Source: JACDAN01 sp963721345 (GTDB taxonomy: Bacteria > Actinomycetota > Thermoleophilia > Gaiellales > Gaiellaceae). Taken from it: DNA of 64,000 nucleotides. The translations under genes and the position numbers were made by a program. The stretch covers positions 930,001 to 994,000 of the forward strand of contig CAVRIT010000001.1 in NCBI GenBank assembly GCA_963721345.1, given 5' to 3'. Positions 14,776 to 23,834 of the stretch are shown here, piece by piece (within the stretch, counting starts at the first letter, position 1; each line of letters begins with the position of its first letter). The notes beneath the pieces are model-generated. The model searched no databases, was not told where the DNA came from, and worked only from the letters and a program-made list of their open reading frames with translations.

Positions 14776-17392
14776 CGGTCGGGAATCGCGTGGATCGGTG
14801 CGACGCTCGCCGCATTAGCGGTTGCAGGCGCGCTTGGCACCTCGGGCGGCGGGATGGTCGGCGTTCCGGGTAGTTCCTCGTCCGCCGGGGCAAAGTTTGC
14901 ACTCCAGCCGGCGGCGGAGCAGCAGGCGCTCGTCGCCTACGGCAGGCTGCCACTTGCGTTCACGGCCAACGTCGGCCAGACCGACGCGCGTGTCCGCTAC
15001 TACGCGCAGGGCGGCGGCTTCTCGGTCTTCCTCACGCGTAAGGAAGCGATGCTCAGCCTCCCCCGCCCGAGCAAGCAGCGCACTCGGAGGGGTGCGGCCC
15101 TTGCGCTCCGCTTCCTCGGCTCGAACCGGAATGTCGCCGTTCGCGGCGAGCGCGCGGGGCCAGGCCGGGTCAACTACCTATTGGGGAACGACCCGACCAA
15201 GTGGCGCACCGGCCTGCGCACATACGAGCGGGTCGTCTACAGCAACCTCTGGCCGGGCGTGGACATGATGTTCGCGGGGACGAACGGCAAGCTGAAGTAT
15301 GAGTTCTTAGTCCGCCCCGGGGCCAGCCCCACCACAATCCGGCTCGCTTACCGCGGCGCGAAGGGGCTTTCGCTCGACCGGCGAGGAAACCTCCGCATCC
15401 GTACCTCGGTCGGCGTCTTGACTGATACCCGGCCAGTGAGCTACCAGCTCGTCGCCGGCAAGCGAGTGCCGGTCCGGAGCAGGTTCGCGCTCGAGCCTCA
15501 CGGCGGAGGCTATGGCTTCGCCGTGGAATCGGCGTACGACCGCCGGTATCCGCTCGTCATCGACCCGGGCCTTGTCTACTCGAGCTATCTGGGCGGAAAC
15601 GGCGACGACTACGGCCTGGGCATCGTGGTTGACGGTGCCGGCAGCGCCTACGTGGGCGGGTGGACGAGCTCTGGGACCTTCCCAACGACCCCGGGCGCCT
15701 TCGACACGACCTCCAACGGCGGCTTCGGTGACGCGTTCGTGACAAAGCTCGCCGCGAGTGGCGGTGCGCTTGTCTACTCCAGCTACCTGGGCGGAACCGG
15801 CTTCGACTTCGGCGCCGATATCGCGCTCGATGGCGCAGGCAGCGCCTACCTGACCGGGCACACCGGTTCGACAGACTTCCCGACGACCGCGGGCGCGTTC
15901 GACACGACCTTGAACGGCGACATCGGCTGGGACGCCTTCGTGACGAAGCTGAGCGCGAGCGGGGCCGCGCTCCTCTACTCGAGCTACCTGGGAGGAAGTG
16001 GAAGCGAACAAGGCCACGGCATCGCGGTCGACGGCGCCGGCAGCGCCTACCTGACTGGGGGCACGAGCTCGACGGACTTCCCGACGACCGCCGGCGCCTT
16101 CGACACCACCTACAACAACGGCGGCGACGCCTTCGTCACGAAGCTCGACGCGACCGGCGGCGCCCTCGGCTACTCCACGTACCTGGGCGGAAGTGGCTGG
16201 GACCAGAGCGAGGGCATCGCAGTAGACGGCGCCGGCAGCGCCTACCTGACCGGGTTGACCAACTCAGCAGACTTCCCGACGACCGCGGGCGCCTTCGACA
16301 CGACCTACAACGCCGGTGCCGCATTCGTCACGAAACTCGACGCAACCGGCGCCGCGCTCGGCTACTCCACGTACCTGGACGGGGCCGTAGGCTACGGGAT
16401 CGCAGTTGACGGCGCCGGCAGCGCCTATCTGACTGGGATCGCGGGTCCGGGCTTCCCGACGACCGCGGGGGCCTTCGACACAACGTTCAATGGCGGCGGC
16501 GACGCGTTCATGACCAAGCTGAATGCCAGCGGCTCCGCGCTTCCCTACTCAACCTTCCTGGGCGGAAGCAAAATCGACGATAGCCGCGGTATCGCGGTCG
16601 ACGGCGCGGGCAACGCCTACGTGACGGGGTACACCGAGTCGACAGACTTCCCGACGACACCGGGCGCCTTTGACACGACCTCCAACCTGGCCGATGCCTT
16701 CGTGACGAAGCTGAGCGCAAGCGGCGCCGTTGTCCTCTACTCGACCTATCTGGGGGGACCCCGCAATGACTACGGCGCCGGCATCGCGGTCGACGCCGGC
16801 GGTAACGCCTACGTGACGGGGAGCACGCTCTCGGAGACCTTCCCCACGACTGCGGGTGCCTTCGACACCACTTCCAACGGGCCCCGTGACAGCTTCGTGA
16901 CGAAGCTCGACCTGATTGCTGGGCCACCAGCGCCTCCACCTCCGCCGCCGCCTCCGCCGCCTCCCGCCGCCTCCGCCGCCTCCGCCGCCCGACCGCGTCG
17001 CGCCGGTCGTCTCGGGCTTCACGATCGTGCCGGGGCGCTTCCGGGTAGCGGCCTCCGCCGCGCCGCGTGGCTCGCACTTCCGTTTCCGGCTTTCGGAGAA
17101 GGCGGCCGCGCGCATCGTCGTCGAGCGCGCGCTCCCCGGCCGCCGCGTCGGCACACGCTGCCTGAAGCCGACGCGGAAGCTGCGGAAGCGCGCCCGCTGC
17201 ACCCGTTTCGTGCGCGGCGGAACGCTCGGCTTCTGGAACCGACCTGCGGGCCCGAACAGCATCCCCTTCGCTGGTCGCATCGGCAGGCGAGCGCTTCGGC
17301 CCGGAACCTACCGCGCGAGCATCACGGCGAGAGACGGCGCGGGCAACCGCTCGCGAGCAAGGCGCGCCAACTTTCGCATTGTCCGCCGCTAG
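14773..17392 (+). CDS. Secreted SBBP-repeat beta-propeller protein, frameshifted near the C-terminus
   Basis: From CTG 14773 the frame encodes a signal peptide (SGIAWIGATLAALAVAG), then an N-terminal domain (LPLAFTANVGQTD... VNYLLGNDPTKW... GVDMMFAGTNGKLKYEF). About nine ~55-residue SBBP repeats follow (YSSYLGG... AVDGAGSAYLTG... DFPTTAGAFDTT... DAFVTKLDATG). A proline stretch follows at ~16920; there the frame slips (16950-16990) into PPPDRVAPVVSGFTIVPGRF and a C-terminal 'Arg/Gly' surface domain ending at 17392 (RARRANFRIVRR). It is probably extracellular. Repeats are near-identical at DNA level, indicating recent internal duplication. Confidence 0.78.
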
Positions 17393-17549
17393 AGCGACAG
17401 CCGCCGACCCGTACTGTCCGGATCTCCGCCGCCTCCTCGTCGAGCGCTCGCGAGCTCGGCACCCTGTTCGCGATGGCGGCACAGTCCGTCGTGAAACTCT
17501 GGTCGATCGGCCTCTATGCGCCGCCTCGAGACTGTGAGACGCTTGTTGA

Positions 17550-19478
17550 ATGAGGAGTGGGCGGCAGCTTGCGGCTGCGGTTGCTCTAGGCGCGTTGGCG
17601 GTGCCTGCCCTTACCCACGCCTCCGCGCCAACTGCGACCGCGGTTATGGATCAGTCGCCGTGGGTGCAGTCGACCGAGGAGCGGCGGAAGTTCGTCCCAA
17701 ATGAGCTGATCGTCCGGTTCAAGGCCGGCGTCACCGCCGGCGCCCGTGCGTCGGTCGCGCGCGAGGAAGGCGCGGTCGTCGGCGAGCAGCTGCTCGTGCC
17801 GCGAGCGGTGGTCGTCCGGCTCGCTCCCGGCAAGTCCGTCACCGCGGCCGCGGAAGCGTTCGAACAGGACCCGGCCGTCGAGTACGCGGAGCCGAACTGG
17901 ATCCACGAGTTCGAGGCGACGCCGAACGATCCCCGCTACTTCGAGCTCTGGGGACTCAACCAGGCGAGCGACGCCGACATCGACGCTCCCCAGGCGTGGG
18001 ACTCGACCGCGGGAAGCGCGACTGCCATCGTCGGGGTTGCGGACTCGGGCGTGGAATACACCCATCCCGATCTCTCGCCGAACATCTGGGCGAACAACGA
18101 TCCGCCGAACGGCTTCGACGACGACGGCAACGGGCGCGTCGACGACACCGTCGGCTGGGACTTCTTCGGGGACGACAACGCGCCGCTGGACGACGTCGGC
18201 CACGGCACACACGTCGCCGGCACGATCGGCGCGACCGGCGACAACGCTCTCGGCGTCACGGGCGTCAACTGGGACGTCTCGCTCATGGTGCTCCGCGTCG
18301 GCGGCGCCGCCGGCGCGGAATCGGCGGCGGTTGCCGATGCGTTCACCTACGCCTGCGCAGAGGGGGCCGACGTCGTGAACGGCAGCTTCGGGTCCCTCGC
18401 GTTGAGCACGCTCATCCGGGACGCCGTCCTCGCCTGCCCGTCCATCCTCTTCGTGTTCTCGGCAGGAAACGATGCGAGCGACCTCGACTTCTTCGACCAT
18501 TGGCCCTGCGAACTCCACGAGCCGCCGCACTCGGCGCAGAACGTCGTCTGCGTGGCGGCGTCCGATCAGTCGGATCGGCTCGCGAGCTTCTCCAACCACG
18601 GGACGAGCGCTGTCCACCTTGCCGCCCCCGGCATCGGGATCCTCAGCACGGTGCCTGCGAGCCAGGGCAGCTACGGCGCCAAGAGCGGCACGTCGATTGC
18701 GACGCCGCACGTTGCCGGAGTCGCGGGGCTTCTCGTTGCACAGAACGCGTCACGCACCTCGGTACAGCTGAAGACGCTGCTTACGTCCAGCGTCGACGTC
18801 CTGCCTCAGCTGAGCTCGTCCACGATCACGGGAGGAAGGCTGAACGCCTGCCGCGCGGTCGCCCGCCCGGCCGGAGAGTGTGCATACTCCGCGCCCGCCC
18901 AGCCGCCGCCTCCTCCTCCGCCTCCGCCGGCAGACACGACGCCCCCGACCGACCCGTTCATCAGCTCGCCGAGCCATGCTGTCGGCGTCACCTCCCGCAA
19001 CCGGACGGTGGAGATCCGCTGGTCAGGCGCCTCGGACAACCAGAGCGGCGTCGACGGCTTCTCGATCTTGGTCGACACGGCGGCGACTTCAGTGCCGGAC
19101 ACGGTGAAGGACGCCGAGGAAGACACCATCAGCGTGAGCACTGTGCCCCTGCCGGACGGGCGCTACTACCTTCACCTCCGGACGCGCGACAACGCCGGCA
19201 ACTGGTCGAGCGGCCGGCACTTCGGGCCGATCGTGATCTCGGTCCCCCGCAGCCCCACGGTGACGGCACGGTGCCTGGTACCGAACGTCCGGGGACAGAT
19301 GGTGAAGAAGGCGAGGGGGCGCCTCGCGCGCGCGCGCTGCTCCCTGGGTCGCGTCACGCGAGCGTACTCTGGACGGGTCAGGAGGGGGCGAATCATCAAG
19401 CAGAGCAGGCGTCCTGGCGCACGGCTTCCTGTCGGTACGCGCGTGAATGTCGTCGTCAGTCGCGGGCGCCGCAGGTAG
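17550..19478 (+). CDS. Secreted subtilisin-like serine protease with PASTA-like C-terminus
   Basis: 642 aa: signal peptide (1-~24), an inhibitor-like propeptide ending near EPNWIHEFEATPNDP, then an S8 catalytic domain with Asp165 (VADSGVEYTHPD), His218 (VGHGTHVAGT), oxyanion Asn307 (SAGND) and Ser382 (SGTSIATPHVAG). A polyproline linker (~450-460) leads to a fibronectin-like domain (TVEIRWSGASDNQSG) and a basic PASTA-like module (CLVPNVRGQMVKKARGRLA). It is probably exported and auto-processed. It lies 157 bp after the propeller gene in the same orientation. Confidence 0.9.
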   Translation: MRSGRQLAAAVALGALAVPALTHASAPTATAVMDQSPWVQSTEERRKFVPNELIVRFKAGVTAGARASVAREEGAVVGEQLLVPRAVVVRLAPGKSVTAAAEAFEQDPAVEYAEPNWIHEFEATPNDPRYFELWGLNQASDADIDAPQAWDSTAGSATAIVGVADSGVEYTHPDLSPNIWANNDPPNGFDDDGNGRVDDTVGWDFFGDDNAPLDDVGHGTHVAGTIGATGDNALGVTGVNWDVSLMVLRVGGAAGAESAAVADAFTYACAEGADVVNGSFGSLALSTLIRDAVLACPSILFVFSAGNDASDLDFFDHWPCELHEPPHSAQNVVCVAASDQSDRLASFSNHGTSAVHLAAPGIGILSTVPASQGSYGAKSGTSIATPHVAGVAGLLVAQNASRTSVQLKTLLTSSVDVLPQLSSSTITGGRLNACRAVARPAGECAYSAPAQPPPPPPPPPADTTPPTDPFISSPSHAVGVTSRNRTVEIRWSGASDNQSGVDGFSILVDTAATSVPDTVKDAEEDTISVSTVPLPDGRYYLHLRTRDNAGNWSSGRHFGPIVISVPRSPTVTARCLVPNVRGQMVKKARGRLARARCSLGRVTRAYSGRVRRGRIIKQSRRPGARLPVGTRVNVVVSRGRRR

Positions 19479-19512
19479 ACCAACCCATATAACCGGAGCG
19501 AACGCGCCGAGG

Positions 19513-19863
19513 CTAGGAGCTTGCGAACAGCACGACGACGATCGTCGCCGCTCCAAGCAAGATGCCCACGACCGTAAGCGCCGCCGCCACCCTCGCGTCG
19601 AGCGGCGCCCACTCACCGCGCCGCACCGCTGCCTCGACCGCGTACTGCCGGCGGTGCCCGTAGAAGATCAACCCAATGCCCAGCAGCGCGTAGCCGACGC
19701 CGAGCAGTTCGTACGGCCAGGAAGCGCCGCTCGAGAGTTCTGGTCGGAGCTGCGACTTCACGGGACCGGCGCGCAAGCTGGCGCGCAGGTCGTACGCGAA
19801 CAGAGTTTTCCCTGCACACAGACATTTACCGCAGACGTCTTCAAAACCGGTGCGGTCTGGCAA
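19513..19863 (-). CDS. DUF202-like small membrane protein, 5' end displaced
   Basis: The C-terminal two-thirds (SSGASWPYELLGVGYALLG..., RGEWAPLDARVAAALTVVGI) has the two hydrophobic segments and RGEWAPLD turn of DUF202/YidH-type proteins. The usual N-terminus with ANERTxLAWxRT and its first membrane segment is not intact: only KTLFAYDLRASLRAG is left. The only ATG in frame lies inside the tRNA-Sec fragment at 19837-19900. The gene therefore seems truncated or rebuilt at an integration junction. Function unknown. Confidence 0.5.
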   Translation of the reverse strand: MPDRTGFEDVCGKCLCAGKTLFAYDLRASLRAGPVKSQLRPELSSGASWPYELLGVGYALLGIGLIFYGHRRQYAVEAAVRRGEWAPLDARVAAALTVVGILLGAATIVVVLFASS

Positions 19864-19900
19864 CCCCAGGCCAGGTCGGTTCGACTCCGGCGCCGCTCCG
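19837..19900 (+). repeat. Partial tRNA-Sec copy (anticodon arm to 3' end)
   Basis: 64 bp matching tRNA-Sec from the anticodon stem (GTCTTCAAAACCGGTG) through the variable and T arms to GCCGCTCCG, with about seven mismatches. The 5' half (acceptor strand, D arm) is absent, so it cannot fold as a tRNA. It is best read as an attachment-site duplication left by integration at tRNA-Sec. Confidence 0.8.
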
Positions 19901-19929
19901 TTACCCGAAAAGCCGCGCGGTTGAGCCGT

Positions 19930-20532
19930 TCAGGGCTGGCCGCGGCCGCGCCAGCCGGCCAGAGCGACCCAGGCCAGCAGCAGCGCTTCTGCAAGGCGGA
20001 TGGTCACCGCCGAGAAGAGGTCCATGAATGCGGCTACGAATAAGACGAGCGCGGCGAGCCCGAGCAGGAGACTCGTACGACGAAAGCCGTTCCAGCGCTG
20101 GTCGTGCCGGAACGCCCTGGCCAGCACGAGCGGAGCAGCGAACGAGGCGGGAAACCCGACGAGGAAGCCGACCCCGTGCACCAAGCCGTGAAACGTCTGC
20201 TCGGCTCCTTCGGGATCGATGTTGCCCGCGCCGAGCAGCACCCAGCTCAGCGCCGCGAGTGACAGCAACGCGATGCCAACCCGACTCGACCTCGACGGCG
20301 TGAGCGTCCGCCGGAACATCACGGCCAGCGCAGCGAAGCCGACTGCGACCGCGAAAAACGCGGCGTTCATCAACCAGCCGTAGTCCCCGAGCGCGTACTC
20401 GCTCAGAGCGTCGTTGTCGTTCGTCTCGGACTGGACGACGTGCAGGATGACGACGAGGAGCAGGACCACCAGCGGAGCGACGATCGCGATCGTCGCAGCG
20501 GCTCGGCTCCTGCCCAGCATCGGCGCCTCCAC
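19930..20532 (-). CDS. DUF998-like integral membrane protein
   Basis: 200 aa with about six hydrophobic segments: APLVVLLLVVILHVV, NAAFFAVAVGFAALAVMF, GIALLSLAALSWVLLGAG, HGVGFLVGFPASFAAPLVLA and SLLLGLAALVLFVAAF, plus a last one. Layout and motifs such as DYGWLMNAAFF and FHGLVHGVGF fit DUF998. No catalytic site is apparent and the role is unknown. It lies between the two partial tRNA-Sec repeats, hence probably island cargo. Confidence 0.7.
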   Translation of the reverse strand: MEAPMLGRSRAAATIAIVAPLVVLLLVVILHVVQSETNDNDALSEYALGDYGWLMNAAFFAVAVGFAALAVMFRRTLTPSRSSRVGIALLSLAALSWVLLGAGNIDPEGAEQTFHGLVHGVGFLVGFPASFAAPLVLARAFRHDQRWNGFRRTSLLLGLAALVLFVAAFMDLFSAVTIRLAEALLLAWVALAGWRGRGQP

Positions 20533-20565
20533 GGTCGGGCAATCTGACAGAAGCGACTCGTCGCC

Positions 20566-20587
20566 GTCGACTCCGGCGCCGCTCCGT
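20566..20587 (+). repeat. 22-bp tRNA-Sec 3'-end repeat (probable right attachment site)
   Basis: GTCGACTCCGGCGCCGCTCC plus GT matches the T-arm/acceptor end of tRNA-Sec and, with one mismatch, the copy at 19880-19901. It ends exactly where the leftward MoxR-operon membrane gene stops, consistent with the right junction of the island. Confidence 0.7.
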
Positions 20588-21079
20588 TCAGGAGTCCTTC
20601 GCGCGGGCTCGGGCCAGGCCGGCGATGAGGGCCGCGGCGCCCGCCGCCGCTGCTACGCCGACGATGTTCCACGCGAGGCCGCCGCCGAACGGGATCGCCG
20701 TGGCGGCCAGGACTCCCGCGGCGAGTGCCAGCGACACGGCGGCAAGCGCGACCAGCGCGCCCAGCCGCCGCAGGAGCACGCGCCGCTCCGCGCGGCCGGC
20801 GCCTCGGAGCTCCACCGACCAGTAGGCGAGCTCGGCGACGAGGAGCAGCGCGCAGGCGACGAGCGGCGCCGCGGCGTCGAGGGTCCCCGCATCGCGGACG
20901 ACGAGCGTGGCCGCATAACCGGCCGCAACGAGCAGGACCGAGGGCGCGACGAGAACGGGAACGCCGAAAACGAGCGCACCGCCGAGCACGACCGCGCCGC
21001 CGGCCCCGAAGAGACCGAGCTCCGGCCGCTCCAGCGCTGCGTGAATCGCGAGGCCGACGGCGCCGGCCAGCGCCGCCAC
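20588..21079 (-). CDS. Hydrophobic membrane protein, last gene of the MoxR operon
   Basis: 163 aa, start GTG 21079 chosen because it lies 8 nt after the DUF58 stop and no ATG is available. Four to five hydrophobic segments, e.g. VAALAGAVGLAIHAAL, GAVVLGGALVFGVPVLVAPSVLLVAAGYAATL and LAWNIVGVAAAAGAAALIAG. No recognised domain. Position suggests a membrane partner of the MoxR/DUF58 complex. Confidence 0.65.
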   Translation of the reverse strand: MAALAGAVGLAIHAALERPELGLFGAGGAVVLGGALVFGVPVLVAPSVLLVAAGYAATLVVRDAGTLDAAAPLVACALLLVAELAYWSVELRGAGRAERRVLLRRLGALVALAAVSLALAAGVLAATAIPFGGGLAWNIVGVAAAAGAAALIAGLARARAKDS

Positions 21080-21087
21080 GCCGGTCG

Positions 21088-22354
21088 CTAGACGCGCGAG
21101 ATGCGGGCGAAGCGCCTGTATGACGCCAGCTCCTCCAGTGGGGCTGCCAAGGGAACGCCGTCCTGCCACTCGACGACCGGGACGCCCGCCGACTCGTACT
21201 GCCACCGGACCGCGGCCCGCAGCTGCACCCAGAGACGGTGCGCCAGCTCGTCCGACGCACTGGGGCCGGGCGGCGAGAACGGAACCGGCGACACCTCGAC
21301 GATCGCGAGGTCGAATCCGCGCGCGCGCAGGTCGAGCAGCGCGCCGGTCGAACGCTCGTCGAGCAGCGGGCTGAGGGCGATGACCAGCGCCTTCGGCGGC
21401 AGGGTGCGCGCGGGGAGCAGGTTGACGCCCTTCCACGCGTAGCTGAGGACGATCTCGGTGTCGAGCAGCGAGTCGACGATCCGGTAGAGCTGGGCGACGC
21501 CGGTCGCCGGCAGCAGCCAGTTGAGGAGCCCGCCGAAGCCGACGACTCCGACGCGGTCCTTCCGCTCCAGGTACTCGGCCGACAGCGCGGCCGCAGCCCG
21601 CACCATCAGATCGAGCGTCCCGCGCTCGGCCGAGCGCGCCTCGGCGAATGTGTCGAGCACCAGGATCACGTCGGCGTTGCGCTCCGGATGGAGCTCGTTC
21701 ACGACGAGCTCGCCCCGCCGCGCGCTAGCGCGCCAGTTGATCCGCCGAACCCGATCTCCCGCGACGAACGGCCTGATGTCCGAGAACTCGATGCCGTCGC
21801 CCTTTGCGCGCGCCACCTGGTTGCCGGCGTAGACCTGCGTCTCGAGCGGCTTCAGGATCCCCAGCAGCTGCTCGGAGCTCGGATAGACCTTCAGCGGCGC
21901 GGTCAGGTCGACCACGTCCTCGAACACGAAGGCCGCGATTCGGTCGGCCGCGCGGACGTGGATCTCGCCGGGCAGGTACGCGCCCCAGCGGACGCAGCGC
22001 ACCGGAAGCTCGAGCTCCCGCTCCTCGTTCGCGGCGAGGTGCAGCGCGACCGGGCCGTCGCCGGCCAGCCCGTCCGGCAGAGGCCAGGTTGAGCTCGAGC
22101 CGCTCGACCGCCGCGTCGGCGGAAACCCCGACGCGGAAGCAGAGCTCGTCCCCCTCGAGCGCCCGCTCGCGGTCGAGCTCTCCCCGGATCTCGAGCGTCG
22201 GCGGCCGCCCGGCTGCGAGGCCGACCGCGAGGACGAGCGCGAACGGCGTCGCCAGCGCGACGAGCTCCGGCAGGCCGAGCGCGAGCCCCGCGATCAGCCC
22301 CAGGGAAGAAAGCCCGGCGTAGGCGGCGAGCCGAGGCGAGCCCCGGCGGGTCAC
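21088..22354 (-). CDS. DUF58 protein, frameshifted
   Basis: ~422 aa. From ATG 22354: two hydrophobic segments (LSSLGLIAGLALGLPELVAL) and a beta domain (PPTLEIRGELDRERALEGDE). One extra base near 22083 shifts the frame; correcting it gives NLPLPDGLAGDGPVALHLAA, then the DUF58 core (GDGIEFSDIRPFVAGDRVRR-INWRASARRGELVV) and a von Willebrand-like segment (ADVILVLDTFAE). DUF58 proteins work with MoxR ATPases in assembling or activating envelope and enzyme complexes. The start overlaps the moxR stop by 4 bp. Confidence 0.85.
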
Positions 22355-23325
22355 GCCGACGCCGCGGGGCGAACGTCTTCCGCAGACGGCGTGGGCACCG
22401 CCTCGAGGGTCTCGCGGACGACGTCCTCGCCGCGGACCCGCTGCACCCAGAGCTCCGGCTTCAGCGTGAGTCGGTGCGCGAGCGCCGGGACCGCCACCGC
22501 CTTGACGTCCTCCGGCGTGACGTAGTCGCGGCCCGAGAGCGCCGCGAGCCCACGCGCGAGCTTCAGGAGCGCGAGCGACCCGCGCGGGCTCGCCCCGACC
22601 GCCACGCGGCTGGACTCCCGCGTCGAGGTGACGAGTTGGACCATGTAGTCGCGAATCGCTTCCGAGACGTGCACCTCTTCGACCGTGCCCTGGAGGGCGA
22701 GCAGCGTCGGCCCGTCGATCACGGGCTCGATCTCGACGTCGTCCGTCCGCCGCGCCGCGCGGGCATCGAGCATCGCCCGCTCGCTCTCGGGCGACGGGTA
22801 GCCGAACGAGATCCGCAGGAGGAAGCGGTCGAGCTGCGCCTCGGGCAGCGGATAGGTGCCCTCGTACTCGATCGGGTTCTGCGTCGCGAGGACGATGAAC
22901 GGGCGGTCGAGCGGGTAGGTCCGGCCCTCGATCGTCACCTGACGCTCCTGCATCGCCTCGAGCAGCGCCGCCTGGGTCTTCGGCGGGGCGCGGTTGATCT
23001 CGTCGGCGAGCAGGAGGTTGGTGAAGATCGGCCCCGGCCGGAACTCGAAGTCACCCTCGCGCTGGTTGTAGATCGACGAGCCGGTGATGTCCGAGGGCAT
23101 CAGGTCCGGCGTGAACTGGATCCGCGAGAACTCGAGACTCGTCGCCTGCGCGAACGACCGCGCGGCGAGCGTCTTGGCGAGACCCGGGTAGTCCTCGATC
23201 AGGACGTTGCCGTCGGCCAGGAGGCCGAGCAGGACGAGCTCGAGGACGTCGCGCTTGCCGACCACCGCCCGCTCGACCTGGTCGAGGACGAGGGCGCCCG
23301 TGGAGCCGACGTCGCCGGTCTGCAC
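22351..23325 (-). CDS. MoxR-family AAA+ ATPase
   Basis: 324 aa AAA+ chaperone-like ATPase. Motifs: Walker A-type EDYPGLAKTLAAR (~44-56), the MoxR block FSRIQFTPDLMPSDITGSSI, Walker B LLADEINRAPPKTQAALLEAMQE, sensor 1 IVLATQNPIEYEGTYPLPEA and lid residues GASPRGSLALLKLA. It is thought to remodel or insert cofactors into partner proteins, together with DUF58. It sits in a tight leftward operon with DUF58 after it and a 168-aa membrane protein and DUF4129 before it. Confidence 0.93.
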   Translation of the reverse strand: MQTGDVGSTGALVLDQVERAVVGKRDVLELVLLGLLADGNVLIEDYPGLAKTLAARSFAQATSLEFSRIQFTPDLMPSDITGSSIYNQREGDFEFRPGPIFTNLLLADEINRAPPKTQAALLEAMQERQVTIEGRTYPLDRPFIVLATQNPIEYEGTYPLPEAQLDRFLLRISFGYPSPESERAMLDARAARRTDDVEIEPVIDGPTLLALQGTVEEVHVSEAIRDYMVQLVTSTRESSRVAVGASPRGSLALLKLARGLAALSGRDYVTPEDVKAVAVPALAHRLTLKPELWVQRVRGEDVVRETLEAVPTPSAEDVRPAASA

Positions 23326-23327
23326 CT

Positions 23328-23834
23328 TCAGATCCTCTCAAGCCGCTCGAGCACGGCGCGCTGGCGCTCGAGCGGGAGCCCGGGCGCGAATGGATCCTCC
23401 GGCCGCTCACGGCCGGGCCGAATCAGGTCGGCGAGCTCGTCTCCGAGCAGCTCGCGCGCCTCCGGAGAGTCCACCCCGACCCCGAGCCTGCTCGCGAGCC
23501 GGTGCTCTGCGACTCTCCGGAGACGTGGCCGGAGACGCACGTGCAGGTCGAAGGCGCTGATCGACGCGAGGTAGACGATCCGTTCGAGCTGCGCCAGGCC
23601 CGCCGGACGGGTCGGCTCGCGTGGCTGCGGCGGACGCAGCGACCGGTCGTAGGTGGACCGGCGGCCGGCGCCACTCGCGCGTCGCGTCCGCTGCACGAGC
23701 CAGGTCATGAGCAGCGCGCCGAGGAAGAGCGCATACGCGTCGACGGACCGCGCCCGCGGGGCGCCGCCGAGCACGACCGCGGCGACCGTCGCGAGACCGC
23801 CGGCGGCCGCCAGCCAGAGGAGCGCGCGCGTCAT
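23328..23834 (-). CDS. Small membrane protein of the MoxR operon
   Basis: 168 aa. ATG 23834 overlaps the DUF4129 stop (ATGA). Two N-terminal hydrophobic helices (LLWLAAAGGLATVAAVVLG and DAYALFLGALLMTWLVQ) precede an Arg-rich linker and a soluble helical tail (LERIVYLASISAFDLHVRLR ... ELADLIRPG). No named domain; it lies 2 bp before moxR, so it is probably translationally coupled and part of the same machine. Confidence 0.75.
   Translation of the reverse strand: MTRALLWLAAAGGLATVAAVVLGGAPRARSVDAYALFLGALLMTWLVQRTRRASGAGRRSTYDRSLRPPQPREPTRPAGLAQLERIVYLASISAFDLHVRLRPRLRRVAEHRLASRLGVGVDSPEARELLGDELADLIRPGRERPEDPFAPGLPLERQRAVLERLERI

Larger units (their letters stand above)
14202..20587. mobile_element. 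Putative integrated island at tRNA-Sec
   Basis: Begins at the intact tRNA-Sec 3' end and ends at a 22-bp repeat of that end (20566-20587). A longer partial copy lies inside (19837-19900). An integrase-type remnant sits immediately next to the tRNA. Cargo: SBBP propeller protein, subtilase, a DUF202-like protein and a DUF998-like membrane protein. Boundaries are inferred from the direct repeats. The presence of two downstream copies suggests two successive insertions or partial deletion. Confidence 0.5.

Noticed and set aside
15590..16900. DNA tandem repeat as a CRISPR-like or satellite array
   Set aside because: The periodicity (about 165-180 bp) is explained by the SBBP protein repeats, in frame throughout.
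14854..17553. ATG 14854 as start and 17553 as end of the propeller gene
   Set aside because: That start lacks the signal peptide encoded just upstream, and the last ~200 codons in that frame are out-of-frame sequence after the polyproline slip.
19837..19900. Second functional tRNA-Sec gene
   Set aside because: The 5' acceptor strand and D arm are missing, so the cloverleaf cannot form; treated as an attachment-site fragment.
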